A DNA stretch of 64,000 bases from Sphaerimonospora sp050942215 (GTDB taxonomy: Bacteria; Actinomycetota; Actinomycetes; Streptosporangiales; Streptosporangiaceae), in contig NZ_CP192056.1 in assembly GCF_050942215.1 (NCBI RefSeq), forward strand, positions 930,001 through 994,000, written 5' to 3'. The position numbers and the translations under genes are program-made. Positions 35,306 to 43,467 of the stretch are shown piece by piece (the stretch's first letter is position 1; every line of letters starts with the position of its first letter). Below the pieces are notes generated by a model. The model made no database searches and had not been told where the DNA came from. It worked only from the letters and a program-made list of their open reading frames with translations.

Positions 35306-35432
35306 AACGCCTGTGGAGCTGGTGTAAGACCTCAACAAGAGTCCTCTCGGACGAGGCGACCGGCGGTGAAGCAGGAAGATCCGACCGGCGACGGTCGGAA
35401 TCCCCTCCCTTCAGGGAGGGGAGGAAGTCAAG
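35306..35432 (+). ncRNA. Putative omega RNA (reRNA) region of TnpB
   Basis: The 3' flank of tnpB carries two stable hairpins: TCCGACC/GGTCGGA (35380-35386 with 35393-35399) and CCCCTCCC/GGGAGGGG (35402-35409 with 35414-35421, loop TTCA). TnpB guide RNAs end at the element's right end and take their guide from the adjacent flank. The guide would therefore be the roughly 16-20 nt after about 35431, in front of truA. Boundaries are inferred. Confidence 0.45.
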
Positions 35433-35461
35433 TACGGACTGGTCGCGTGCGGAGGGCTTTC

Positions 35462-36370
35462 GTGGATCGAGACGTGCGGCTGAGGCTGGATCTGGGCTAT
35501 GACGGGACGGAGTTCTCCGGATGGGCCAGGCAGCCCGGTCTGCGCACCGTACAGGGTGAGCTGGAGGGCGCGCTCGGCCGGATCCTGCGGCTGGCGAACC
35601 CTCCCGCGCTGACCGTGGCCGGACGCACCGACGCCGGTGTACACGCCCGCGGCCAGGTGGCGCACGTGGATGTCCCCGTCTCCGCGCTGGCGACGGTACG
35701 TACACGCTCGTCCGCCGCCATTACCGAGAGCGCCGCCGCCGAGAGCGCGGCCGCTGAGGGCGCCGTCGCGCCGACCGCGGAAGTGACCGCCGGCTTGATC
35801 AGGCGGCTGGCCGGTGTCCTGCCGCCCGATATCCGGGTTCACACCGTCTCCGCCGCCCCTGCGGGCTTCGACGCCCGGTTCTCCGCGCTTTCCCGCAGGT
35901 ACGGCTACCGCGTGTGCGACGCACCCGGGGGCGTCGATCCGCTGCGCCGCCGTGAGGTGCTGCGCCACCCCCGTCCGCTGGACGTCGGCCTGATGAACGC
36001 GGCGGCCACCCGGCTGCAGGGCGAGCACGACTTCGCCGCCTTCTGCAAGCGACGCGAGGGCGCCACCACCATCCGTGAGTTGCGGCGGCTCGACCTGGCG
36101 CGGGAAGCCGACGGGACCGTCCTCGTCACCGTGGTGGCCGACGCGTTCTGCCACTCGATGGTCCGGGCCCTGGTGGGTTCGCTGCTGGCCGTGGGAGAGG
36201 GCAGGCGGCCGGTCGAGTGGCCGGGAGAGGTGCTGGGCAGGGCCGTACGGGATCCGGGGGTGCATGTCGCGCCCGCGCACGGCCTGACGCTGGAGGAGGT
36301 GCGTTATCCGGCAGCGGACGAGCTGGCCCGGCGCGCCATCGAGACGCGCCGGGTCCGCACACTCTCATGA
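35462..36370 (+). CDS. truA: tRNA pseudouridine synthase A
   Basis: A 302-residue enzyme that makes pseudouridine at tRNA positions 38-40. The catalytic Asp is in AGRTDAGVHARGQVAH, and LGYDGTEFSGWARQP is near the start. The GTG at 35462 has GGAGG with 6 nt spacing; the frame runs upstream into the tnpB flank, which is not expected to be translated. Compared with the roughly 270 residues usual in the family it has an Ala-rich insertion at about residues 79-100 with the repeated unit ESAAA. The tnpB element ends about 20 nt before its ribosome site. Confidence 0.93.
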   Translation: MDRDVRLRLDLGYDGTEFSGWARQPGLRTVQGELEGALGRILRLANPPALTVAGRTDAGVHARGQVAHVDVPVSALATVRTRSSAAITESAAAESAAAEGAVAPTAEVTAGLIRRLAGVLPPDIRVHTVSAAPAGFDARFSALSRRYGYRVCDAPGGVDPLRRREVLRHPRPLDVGLMNAAATRLQGEHDFAAFCKRREGATTIRELRRLDLAREADGTVLVTVVADAFCHSMVRALVGSLLAVGEGRRPVEWPGEVLGRAVRDPGVHVAPAHGLTLEEVRYPAADELARRAIETRRVRTLS

Positions 36371-36385
36371 GATGCCGGCGCCCGG

Positions 36386-38314
36386 TCAGCCCGTGACGCG
36401 CTTTTCGATCACCTTGGCCGTGTTGTCGCGGAAGGCCTCGCTGATCGGCCCGAGGACCTTGTCCTTGGCGTCCGGGGTGTGACCGTCGGCGTAGGTGGCG
36501 TAGCTGAACACTATGTAGCGCCCCCACACCATGCCGGCGGCGTAGCCGCCGGAGATCGAGACCCGGTCGGCCCTGCTCGCCGTGCTGCCGTCGAGGCCGC
36601 GGAACCAGATGTTGCTGTCGAGGTCCTTGACCTGGTCGACGGCGAGTGCGGCCTCCTTCGACGGGAGCACGGCGATGCCCGTCGTGACGGCGTACGCCCG
36701 TTTGCCGTCCACATAGGTGGCACGGAGCACCCGCCGGCACTGGTGCTGGTCGAGCGCCTTGGCGAAGATCCCGGCGGCGGCCTGGTCGCACTTCTCGGTG
36801 ATGGCGACCTTCACCCGCCGATAGGTCCGGCCGTCCAGGGTGACCTTCTGCGCCGGGAACGTCTCGGAGAGGGTCAGCGTACGGGGATCGGTCGTCTCCG
36901 AGTCCAGAATCGCTGAGGCATTCGTCTGCTGGGGGAAGGCGGTCGCATCGGAACCCGGGGTGGCGGCGTTCGTGGCGGGTGCGCCGCTCGCCCCGGCCGT
37001 CCCGCCGCTCGCGGAGCCGCCCGGCTGATCCGCGTAGGCGAAGTAGGCCGCCGTGCCGATGGCGGCCACCGCGACCACGGAGCAGACGGTCAGCAGCGCC
37101 TTACGCAGGGGGCCGGCCCCGCCGCCCGGCCCGGGCGTCCCGGGGCGTCCGTCCCCCGGCCCGCCCGGCGTGCCGTACGGCGCCTGCGACGGCGGTGCGG
37201 ACGCCGGTCCGAACCCCGGCGGCGGGGCCGGCTTTCCGGCCCTGGCCGGCGTCACCGGCGTGAAGGCCAGCGGCGTCGAGCCCGCTGCGGGGGAGCCAGG
37301 GGTGGGAGGGCCCGGTGTCGGAAGACCCGGTGCGTGCGGGCCTGGCGGCATACCGGGCGGCGTTCCCTGCTGGGGCGCCATCATGGGTTCGGTAGGGGAT
37401 GAGGTCGCGGGCATCGGTCCTGGGGGTGTCTGGAGGGAGTTCTGGTCTGGCGCCTCGTGCGGCGCATCGTGCGATGGTCGCGGCGGCGGCGCGGCTGACC
37501 GCTCCTCCGGGGTCTCCCGTGGAGCGGGGACGCCGCTCACCCCGCCGTCGGCACCGTCGGCCGGGCCTCCCGGCCCGGCGCCGAGCGGGGGAGCCGCCGG
37601 GAGGCCGGCCGCGGCGGCGGAAGGCGTCGCCGGGGCTTCATCGGCCTGCGGGCCGGGTGCCGGTCCGTCCGGTGGCGGGAGCTGGGCGTGCCGGGGCCCG
37701 GACGGCGCGGTCTCCCCGTGTCTCCCGGCGCCCTGACCGTTCTGCTGGGGGACCGGCGGCGGCCAGGGGGCGCCGAACGGACGGGCGACGGCACCGGGCG
37801 CGGTAGCACCGGGCCAGGCGGAGGCCGACGACGACCGGTCGGGCTCACCGGGCAGGCGCGGCGGCCACTGGGGGAAGTCGGCGGGGCTCGGCACGCGGAA
37901 GCGCGCCGTGTCGTCCACCGGCGCCGTGTCGCCGGGGCCCGCGGGGTCACCCGGTCGCGGCTCGCCGTCCGGAGGAGCGGGGAGGTTCTGCCGCTGAATT
38001 TCGTGGTGCTGAAACTCGGGATGCTGTGCTTCGCGGTGCTGTGCTTCGTGGTGCTGTGCTTCGTGGTGCCGGGGCGTCTGCTGATATCCCGGCGCGGGGG
38101 CGTACCCGTAGGTCCAGGCGGCATCGGCCTGACCGTACTCGGCCGTGGTGTGCTCGGCCGTGCCGTACTCGTTCTGGGCGCCGGGTTCGCCCGCCGGCGC
38201 CTGGCCGAAGCTCGGCGGTGGCATGGGGGGTGCCGCCGAGCCGTCGGCGTCCGACTCTCGGCGAGTCCACGCCGGATCGTTTTCGTGCTCGGAACCGGAA
38301 TCCTGGCCACGCAT
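36386..38314 (-). CDS. Proline-rich membrane protein with conserved extracytoplasmic domain (paralogue A)
   Basis: A 642-residue protein of unknown function. Residues 1 to about 430 are a low-complexity cytoplasmic region rich in Pro, Gly and Ala, with five His-rich pentapeptides (such as HHEAQ) at residues 83-107. A transmembrane helix at about 437-458 follows. The last 185 residues form an extracytoplasmic domain with two Cys (EKCDQ and HQCRR) and the motif YAAGMVWGRYIVFSYATYADGH. The same domain occurs in the next gene upstream on this strand (38434-39579). A role at the cell envelope is inferred; no family was recognised. Confidence 0.75.
   Translation of the reverse strand: MRGQDSGSEHENDPAWTRRESDADGSAAPPMPPPSFGQAPAGEPGAQNEYGTAEHTTAEYGQADAAWTYGYAPAPGYQQTPRHHEAQHHEAQHREAQHPEFQHHEIQRQNLPAPPDGEPRPGDPAGPGDTAPVDDTARFRVPSPADFPQWPPRLPGEPDRSSSASAWPGATAPGAVARPFGAPWPPPVPQQNGQGAGRHGETAPSGPRHAQLPPPDGPAPGPQADEAPATPSAAAAGLPAAPPLGAGPGGPADGADGGVSGVPAPRETPEERSAAPPPRPSHDAPHEAPDQNSLQTPPGPMPATSSPTEPMMAPQQGTPPGMPPGPHAPGLPTPGPPTPGSPAAGSTPLAFTPVTPARAGKPAPPPGFGPASAPPSQAPYGTPGGPGDGRPGTPGPGGGAGPLRKALLTVCSVVAVAAIGTAAYFAYADQPGGSASGGTAGASGAPATNAATPGSDATAFPQQTNASAILDSETTDPRTLTLSETFPAQKVTLDGRTYRRVKVAITEKCDQAAAGIFAKALDQHQCRRVLRATYVDGKRAYAVTTGIAVLPSKEAALAVDQVKDLDSNIWFRGLDGSTASRADRVSISGGYAAGMVWGRYIVFSYATYADGHTPDAKDKVLGPISEAFRDNTAKVIEKRVTG
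37994..38068 (-). repeat. Five 15-bp tandem units encoding His-rich pentapeptides
   Basis: The segment codes for five successive pentapeptides of the form H-(H/R/P)-E-(A/F/I)-Q in the N-terminal region of the membrane protein at 36386-38314. The first three units are nearly identical at the DNA level, a site prone to slippage. Confidence 0.85.
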
Positions 38315-38433
38315 ACGCGGAAGCGTATCGGCGCAGACGAGATCGACGTGCCGCTATGGGCGTTTCTGCGTCGGCACGGGCGGCCGTACGCCTCTCGGCG
38401 CCGACGCGGTCGACGATGCCCTGACCGGGGATC

Positions 38434-39579
38434 TCAGTCTCGGTGTCCCGTCAGCGAGCGGTGCTCAAGGGCCGGGAAGACGGTCTTGTCGGTGATGTCG
38501 GAGGCCGCCTGGTACAGCCGTTTCAGCTCGGCCTTGGTGGGCTTGTGGCCGTCCTTGAACTGGAACCACAGCAATACGGCATAGTGCCCGTACGCCCAAC
38601 CGCCCGCGTAGGCCTCTCCGACACCGCCCAGTTGCTTGGTGGCGTCGTCGGTGCCCGGCAGCGGCTTGAGGTAGTCCTTGCGCTCGCCCCCGCCTCCCGC
38701 CGAGGTGACCTTCTTGGCATGGGTCGAGGTCCTGAGGTTGGCGACGCCGACCGTTCCGATGATCGTGCCCTTGGCGCCGGCGAAGCTAGCCCGGATGAGC
38801 TGGGTGCATCTGCCCGCCTTCAGCGCCTTCTTGATGCTCTCGCCGGTGACCCCGTCGTCGCAGGTCTTCTCCTTGCGCCGCACGGTCATGACGTACGACC
38901 GGCCATTGCTGCGGAACTTCTTCGCGCCGAAGATCTCCTTGACCGTGAGCGGCATCTTGTCCGTGGTGCGCGAGCCGGCATAGCCGTACTTGCCCTTGGG
39001 CGCCTCGGGAATGACGGTGGTCGGCGTCGGGAGGACACGTGGCGGCGGCGGCTTCTCGCTGCGCGCGGCGACCCACAGACCGAGGAAGAGCGCGCCGATC
39101 ATGGCGAGCAGGACGCCGCCCAGCACGATGGGCCGGCGCCACAGGGGAGCCGGCGCGTACGGATCCCATTCGGCGGCCTCCGGGCGGGGAGGCTCCGCGG
39201 CCGGGGGGACGGCGGCCGTCTCACCGGTCTGGCCCGTCCGGTCCCGGCGCCGGCCGGCGTACGGCGAGCCCTCCCCGATCTCCTCACGCCGTCCTCGCGG
39301 GGCTTCCCCGCCCGGGTTCTCCCGCGGATCCCGCGGCTGCTCGTGGGGATTCCCATAGGGATTCCCGTAGGGGTTGTCATAAGACGGCGCACCATGCGGC
39401 GATTCGACGCCGCCGTGCGGCCCGTCGCCGTACGGCCGCTGAGCGGTGCCGCCGTAGGGGGAGGTGTTGCCGTAGGGCGAGGCGTCGCCATAGGGGGATG
39501 AGCCCCGCCTTCCTGGTGGGGGCGCGAAAGGCGCTGGAGGCGGCTGGCGGGGTGGTTGCTGGTCGCCGGGGTAACCCAT
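38434..39579 (-). CDS. Tyr/Pro-rich membrane protein with conserved extracytoplasmic domain (paralogue B)
   Basis: A 381-residue protein with the same plan as its neighbour at 36386-38314. The cytoplasmic N-terminal 145 residues are Pro/Gly/Tyr-rich with repeats of SPYGNTSPYGG type and NPYGNPYGNP. A transmembrane helix lies at about 149-170. The extracytoplasmic domain of about 200 residues has two Cys (EKTCDD and AGRCTQL) and YAGGWAYGHYAVLLWFQFKDGH, aligning with the neighbour. The order (this gene first, a 119-nt gap, then the other) suggests a tandem duplication and possible co-transcription. No named family was recognised. Confidence 0.75.
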   Translation of the reverse strand: MGYPGDQQPPRQPPPAPFAPPPGRRGSSPYGDASPYGNTSPYGGTAQRPYGDGPHGGVESPHGAPSYDNPYGNPYGNPHEQPRDPRENPGGEAPRGRREEIGEGSPYAGRRRDRTGQTGETAAVPPAAEPPRPEAAEWDPYAPAPLWRRPIVLGGVLLAMIGALFLGLWVAARSEKPPPPRVLPTPTTVIPEAPKGKYGYAGSRTTDKMPLTVKEIFGAKKFRSNGRSYVMTVRRKEKTCDDGVTGESIKKALKAGRCTQLIRASFAGAKGTIIGTVGVANLRTSTHAKKVTSAGGGGERKDYLKPLPGTDDATKQLGGVGEAYAGGWAYGHYAVLLWFQFKDGHKPTKAELKRLYQAASDITDKTVFPALEHRSLTGHRD

Positions 39580-39619
39580 GCCCCGAGATTAGTCGGCTGA
39601 CCGGATACGGGAGGAACGC

Positions 39620-40405
39620 TCAGGAATAACCGAAGTCCTCGGTCCACCAGGGGCCGCCTGGTCCCATGTTCACCCCGACGCCGGTGGCCACCAGACGGCA
39701 GTTGAGGAGGGTCGCGCGGTCCCGGCGGTCGGCCATCCAGCCCCGGACGACCTCCTGCGCGGTCTGGTAGCCGCGAGCGATGATCTCCGCGCCGCTGTTG
39801 GTGTATCCGGCGGCGGCCATGCGGTCCCAGGGCGTGGAGCCGTCCGGGGAGGAGTGGGCGAAATGGTTGGCAGCCGCCATTTCGGCGGAGTGGGCGCGGG
39901 CCGACCTGATCAGGCGGCGGTCCATCCGCAGCGCCGAGCAGCCGCGCCTGGCGCGTTCGGCGTTGACCAGCCGCACGACCTCCCGCTCCAGTGAGGGGAA
40001 GGCGTCCGGCCTGATGCCGCCGTCGAACGTCTCGCCGGTGCTCCCGGGGCCGAACGTGCTCCACTGCGGGCTGTCGCCGTTCGATCCGTCGATCATGTTG
40101 GAGGGCCGGCGCGAGCGCGTACGGGGAGGCGAGGAGGTCTTGGCGGGTTTGGGCGCGTCGGTACGCAGCACATGGTCCAGCGGCGGACGGTCCTTGCGGG
40201 GGGAGGGCGCCTGCGTGCTCTCCGCCGGAGTGGGGGAGGGGGCCTGGTTGCGCAGGTAGACGTCGTCGATGTCCTCACCCGGCGAGGTGGCACGGCCGAT
40301 GACGACGCCGACCAGCAGGATCGCCGTCGAGCATGCGAGCAGACCCAAAAGAGTGCCGCGCGGGGGCATCCGTTGGGTATGCCGGTTGTGAGGGGTCTGC
40401 CACAT
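39620..40405 (-). CDS. CAP-domain (SCP-like) secreted or anchored protein
   Basis: A 261-residue protein with a membrane anchor or uncleaved signal at about residues 16-38, a Ser/Pro-rich linker, and a C-terminal CAP domain at about 138-261. The CAP motifs are LVNAERARRGCSALRMD, ARAHSAEMAAANHFAHSSPDG and GAEIIARGYQTAQEVVRGWM, with the His/Glu pocket residues visible. YkwD-type CAP proteins are widespread in bacteria and mostly uncharacterised. A second in-frame ATG 12 codons in is also possible. It is 40 nt upstream of the paralogous membrane pair on the same strand, so the three may form an operon. Confidence 0.8.
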   Translation of the reverse strand: MWQTPHNRHTQRMPPRGTLLGLLACSTAILLVGVVIGRATSPGEDIDDVYLRNQAPSPTPAESTQAPSPRKDRPPLDHVLRTDAPKPAKTSSPPRTRSRRPSNMIDGSNGDSPQWSTFGPGSTGETFDGGIRPDAFPSLEREVVRLVNAERARRGCSALRMDRRLIRSARAHSAEMAAANHFAHSSPDGSTPWDRMAAAGYTNSGAEIIARGYQTAQEVVRGWMADRRDRATLLNCRLVATGVGVNMGPGGPWWTEDFGYS

Positions 40406-40546
40406 ACCGCAGTCAAATATAGGGATCTGGCGGATGGGGAGGTAGTGGCGTGAGATATGGATTTGAGAACGTTCTGCAGGTGACCGTGCGGCAGAGCGTA
40501 TCCGCGGAGTAGCCTTCGCGCTCGGGAGACGGACCGGCGGCCTGTT

Positions 40547-40575
40547 TTGACCACGAGCCGCGGGGTCGGTAGTCT
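40547..40575 (+). promoter_or_regulatory. rplM-rpsI promoter
   Basis: TTGACC (40547-40552) and TAGTCT (40570-40575) are spaced by 17 nt. The start near 40582 leaves a leader of about 145 nt before rplM. The leader can form GGTTG/CAACC and CGGTC/GACCG pairings. The rest of the 321-nt gap (40406-40546) has no gene. Confidence 0.7.
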
Positions 40576-40726
40576 GCTAGTTCGTTGTGTGTGGATCGGT
40601 CTGCCGTGCGGACCGGTGCACGGCGCGTCCGGCGTCTTCTCCCGTACATGTGGAGACGGAGGTTGTGCTGTGCCGTGCCTGCGCAACCTACCGAGTGTAC
40701 ACATCCCGACAGAAGGCAGCACTGCC

Positions 40727-41170
40727 GTGCGCACGTTCTCACCGAAGCCCAACGACGTCGAGCGTCAGTGGTACGTCATCGACGCCACCGACGTCGTGCT
40801 CGGCCGGCTGGCCAGTCAGGTAGCGACCCTGCTCCGTGGCAAGCACAAGCCGATCTTCGCCCCGCATGTCGACACCGGTGACTTCGTCATCGTCGTCAAC
40901 GCCGACAAGGTCGCCCTGTCCGGCAACAAGCTTCAGCAGAAGAAGGCCTACCGCCACTCGGGCTACCCCGGCGGTCTCCGCGCCGTCACCTACGGCGAAC
41001 TCATGGAGAAGCGTCCGGACCGGGCTGTCGAGAAGGCCGTCCGCGGCATGCTGCCCAAGAACTCGCTCGGCCGGAAGATGGCGAAGAAGCTCAAGGTCTA
41101 CGCCGGCCCCGAGCACCCGCACCAGGCCCAGCAGCCGGTGCCGTACCAGATCACCCAGATCGCCCAGTAA
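40727..41170 (+). CDS. rplM: 50S ribosomal protein L13
   Basis: A 147-residue L13 protein, an early assembly protein. The GTG at 40727 is preferred because it gives VRTFSPKPNDVERQWYVID, the family start, after AGAAGG; the longer frame upstream lies in the leader and crosses the promoter. GMLPKNSLGRKMAKKLKVY is diagnostic. rpsI follows after 30 nt. Confidence 0.96.
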   Translation: MRTFSPKPNDVERQWYVIDATDVVLGRLASQVATLLRGKHKPIFAPHVDTGDFVIVVNADKVALSGNKLQQKKAYRHSGYPGGLRAVTYGELMEKRPDRAVEKAVRGMLPKNSLGRKMAKKLKVYAGPEHPHQAQQPVPYQITQIAQ

Positions 41171-41200
41171 TCGCCGAGCCAGGAAAGTTAGAGGAGAACC

Positions 41201-41722
41201 GTGGCCGAGCCCACCGGTATCGAGACGCTCGTCGAGGGCGAGCAGGAAGACCTTTCCACGGAGGAGTTCCCCTCCGAGTACACCACTGAGTCCGCTCCCG
41301 CCGGCGACGGCACCGTCCGTCAGCCCATCACCACCGGCAACTCGTACGGCACCGGCCGCCGCAAGCAGGCCATCGCCCGGGTCCGGATCGTGCCGGGCAC
41401 CGGAAAGTGGACGATCAACGGGCGTTCTCTCGACGCCTACTTCCCGAACAAGGTCCACCAGCAGATCGTCAACGAGCCGTTCGTCGTGCTCGGCGCCGAG
41501 GGTGCGTTCGACGTCATCGCCCGCATCGACGGCGGCGGGGTGACCGGCCAGGCCGGTGCGCTGCGCATGGGGCTGTCCCGCGCGCTCGCCCTGCTGGACG
41601 TCGAGGTCAACCGCCCGCCGCTGAAGAAGGCCGGCTTCCTCACCCGTGACGCCCGCGCCACGGAGCGGAAGAAGTACGGTCTCAAGAAGGCCCGTAAGGC
41701 TCCGCAGTACAGCAAGCGCTAG
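41201..41722 (+). CDS. rpsI: 30S ribosomal protein S9
   Basis: A 173-residue S9 protein whose C-terminal tail (APQYSKR) reaches the P site. The core begins near residue 48 (YGTGRRKQAIARVRI), preceded by an acidic, Thr/Glu-rich extension of about 45 residues typical of actinobacteria. The GTG start has GAGGAG 4 nt upstream. glmM starts 2 nt after the stop. Confidence 0.96.
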   Translation: MAEPTGIETLVEGEQEDLSTEEFPSEYTTESAPAGDGTVRQPITTGNSYGTGRRKQAIARVRIVPGTGKWTINGRSLDAYFPNKVHQQIVNEPFVVLGAEGAFDVIARIDGGGVTGQAGALRMGLSRALALLDVEVNRPPLKKAGFLTRDARATERKKYGLKKARKAPQYSKR

Positions 41723-41724
41723 TA

Positions 41725-43146
41725 GTGGTGTCTCAGGAGCCAGCAGGCGACTCCTGCGGAAGTTCTTCGGGGTCCGGGAGCGACTCCTACAGGGGTCGCC
41801 TCTTCGGCACCGACGGGGTACGTGGGGTCGCGGGTCGCGATCTCACGGCCGAGCTGACCATGGATCTGTCCGTGGCGGCGGCTCACGTCCTCGGTGATGC
41901 CGGTGCGTTCCACGCCAGCGTCGGGCGGCGCGGCCGCCCGATGGCCGTCGTAGGCCGGGACCCGCGAGCCTCGGGGGAATTCCTCGAGGCCGCCGTGGTC
42001 GCCGGCCTCGCGTCGTCCGGTGTGGACGTGCTCCGGCTGGGCGTGCTGCCCACCCCGGCTGTCGCGTATCTCACCTCGGCGCTGGGAGCCGACCTCGGTG
42101 TCATGCTCTCCGCCTCGCACAATCCCGCGGTCGACAATGGGATCAAGTTCTTCACCCGGGGTGGCTACAAGCTGCCCGACGCGGTCGAGAACGAGATAGA
42201 ACGGCGGCTCGGGGAGAAGTGGGACCGCCCGATCGGTTCGTCCGTCGGCCGGGTCCGGGACGCTTACGGCGAGGCCGATCGGTATGTCTCGCACCTGCTG
42301 ACCACCCTGCCGCACCGCCTCGACGGGTTGCGCGTCATCGTCGACTGCGCCCATGGGGCCGCGCACATGGTCGCTCCCGAGGCGCTGCTGCGCGCGGGCG
42401 CCGAGGTCGAGACCATCGGGGCAGCCCCGGACGGCCTGAACATCAACGACGGGGCGGGCTCCACCCACCTGGACACCCTCAAGGAGGTCGTCGTCGAGCG
42501 CGGCGCCGATCTGGGGGTCGCCTACGACGGGGACGCGGACCGGTGCCTGGCGGTGACCGGTGCCGGCGAGGAGATCGACGGCGACCAGATCATGGCGATC
42601 CTGGCCCTGGCCATGCATGCCGACGGCCGCCTGGCCGGGGACACCGTCGTCGCCACCGTGATGTCCAATCTCGGCTTCAAGATGGCGCTGCGGAACGCCG
42701 GTCTGGTGACGGTGGAGACCGCGGTGGGCGACCGGTACGTCCTGGAGGCCATGCAGAAGGGCGGCTACAACCTGGGCGGGGAGCAGTCAGGCCACGTGAT
42801 CATGCTGGATCACGCCACCACCGGTGACGGCCTGCTGACCTCGCTCCATCTGATCGCCGAGGTGGCGAGGTCGGGGCGTTCCCTGGCCGAGCTGGCCGCG
42901 GTGATGACCAAGATGCCGCAGGTGCTGGTCAACGTCCGCGACGTGACCAAGTCGAAGGCCGCCGCGCCAGAGCTGCGCGTCGCCGTGGAGAAGGCCGAGG
43001 CGGAGCTGGGCGACGCCGGCCGGGTGCTGCTCAGGCCGAGCGGGACCGAGCCCATCATCCGTGTCATGGTCGAGGCCGAGTCGTACGAGCGGGCCGCCTC
43101 CGTGGCGAACCGCCTCGCCGAGATCGTCCGTACGGTCTGCGGCTAG
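41725..43146 (+). CDS. glmM: Phosphoglucosamine mutase
   Basis: A 473-residue enzyme converting glucosamine-6-phosphate to glucosamine-1-phosphate for peptidoglycan synthesis. The phosphoserine is S131 in LSASHNP, the metal loop is DGDADRC, and RLFGTDGVRG starts the conserved part near residue 25. The N-terminal 22 residues are a Ser/Gly-rich extension, because no start codon lies closer to the core; GTG at 41725 or 41728 is used without a clear ribosome site, so coupling with rpsI is likely. A 12-bp terminator follows. Confidence 0.95.
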   Translation: MVSQEPAGDSCGSSSGSGSDSYRGRLFGTDGVRGVAGRDLTAELTMDLSVAAAHVLGDAGAFHASVGRRGRPMAVVGRDPRASGEFLEAAVVAGLASSGVDVLRLGVLPTPAVAYLTSALGADLGVMLSASHNPAVDNGIKFFTRGGYKLPDAVENEIERRLGEKWDRPIGSSVGRVRDAYGEADRYVSHLLTTLPHRLDGLRVIVDCAHGAAHMVAPEALLRAGAEVETIGAAPDGLNINDGAGSTHLDTLKEVVVERGADLGVAYDGDADRCLAVTGAGEEIDGDQIMAILALAMHADGRLAGDTVVATVMSNLGFKMALRNAGLVTVETAVGDRYVLEAMQKGGYNLGGEQSGHVIMLDHATTGDGLLTSLHLIAEVARSGRSLAELAAVMTKMPQVLVNVRDVTKSKAAAPELRVAVEKAEAELGDAGRVLLRPSGTEPIIRVMVEAESYERAASVANRLAEIVRTVCG

Positions 43147-43177
43147 TCGAGTTTTCGGAGCATGCCCTGACCAACTG

Positions 43178-43218
43178 CCGAACCGCTCACGAACCTTCAC
43201 TTCCCCTGAGCGGTTCGG
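43178..43218 (+). terminator. Terminator after glmM
   Basis: CCGAACCGCTCA (43178-43189) pairs perfectly with TGAGCGGTTCGG (43207-43218) around a 17-nt loop, 31 nt after glmM. It also closes the gap to the vapC remnant on the other strand. Confidence 0.65.
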
Positions 43219-43224
43219 CCTGGT

Positions 43225-43467
43225 CTAGGAGAAGACCTCGACCTGGCACCGCGCGCCATTGCCCTTGGCCCTTCGAGCATCGCTGGTGACGAGCGGACAC
43301 GAGAGCGACTCCGCGAGGGCGAGGTAAAGGGCGTCATAAGCGCGGTGGTCGCCTCGAAGCCGCCGGCCTCTGGTGAGGCAAGCCGCCGGCGGCGCCCGAA
43401 CCAGCGGCATGACCTCCAGAAGGTCCAGGCCGACCTCGGCGCGGTGACTTTCGAGTTCGCCCCGGCC
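43225..43467 (-). pseudogene. Remnant of a PIN-domain (VapC-type) toxin gene
   Basis: The frame codes for about 80 residues resembling the C-terminal half of VapC toxins: SHRAEVGLDLLEVMPLV, then AYDALYLALAESLSCPLVTSD and the end ARCQVEVF (quoted in parts). The last PIN-domain acidic residues (YDALYLAL and TSDAR) are present. The N-terminal half with the first catalytic Asp is missing: an in-frame stop lies at the purC end (43468). No antitoxin gene is next to it. It is read as a truncated, inactive gene. The purC stop codon abuts its broken end. Confidence 0.7.

Larger units (their letters stand above)
34199..35432 (+). mobile_element. Solo tnpB element between rplQ and truA (ends approximate)
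   Basis: The tnpB gene and its 3' region form an IS605-type element lacking tnpA. The right end is placed just after AGGAAGTCAA near 35432, by resemblance to the usual ends of this group. The left end is not certain and may be anywhere between about 34047 and 34190. The insertion separates truA from rplQ, its usual neighbour. Confidence 0.6.
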
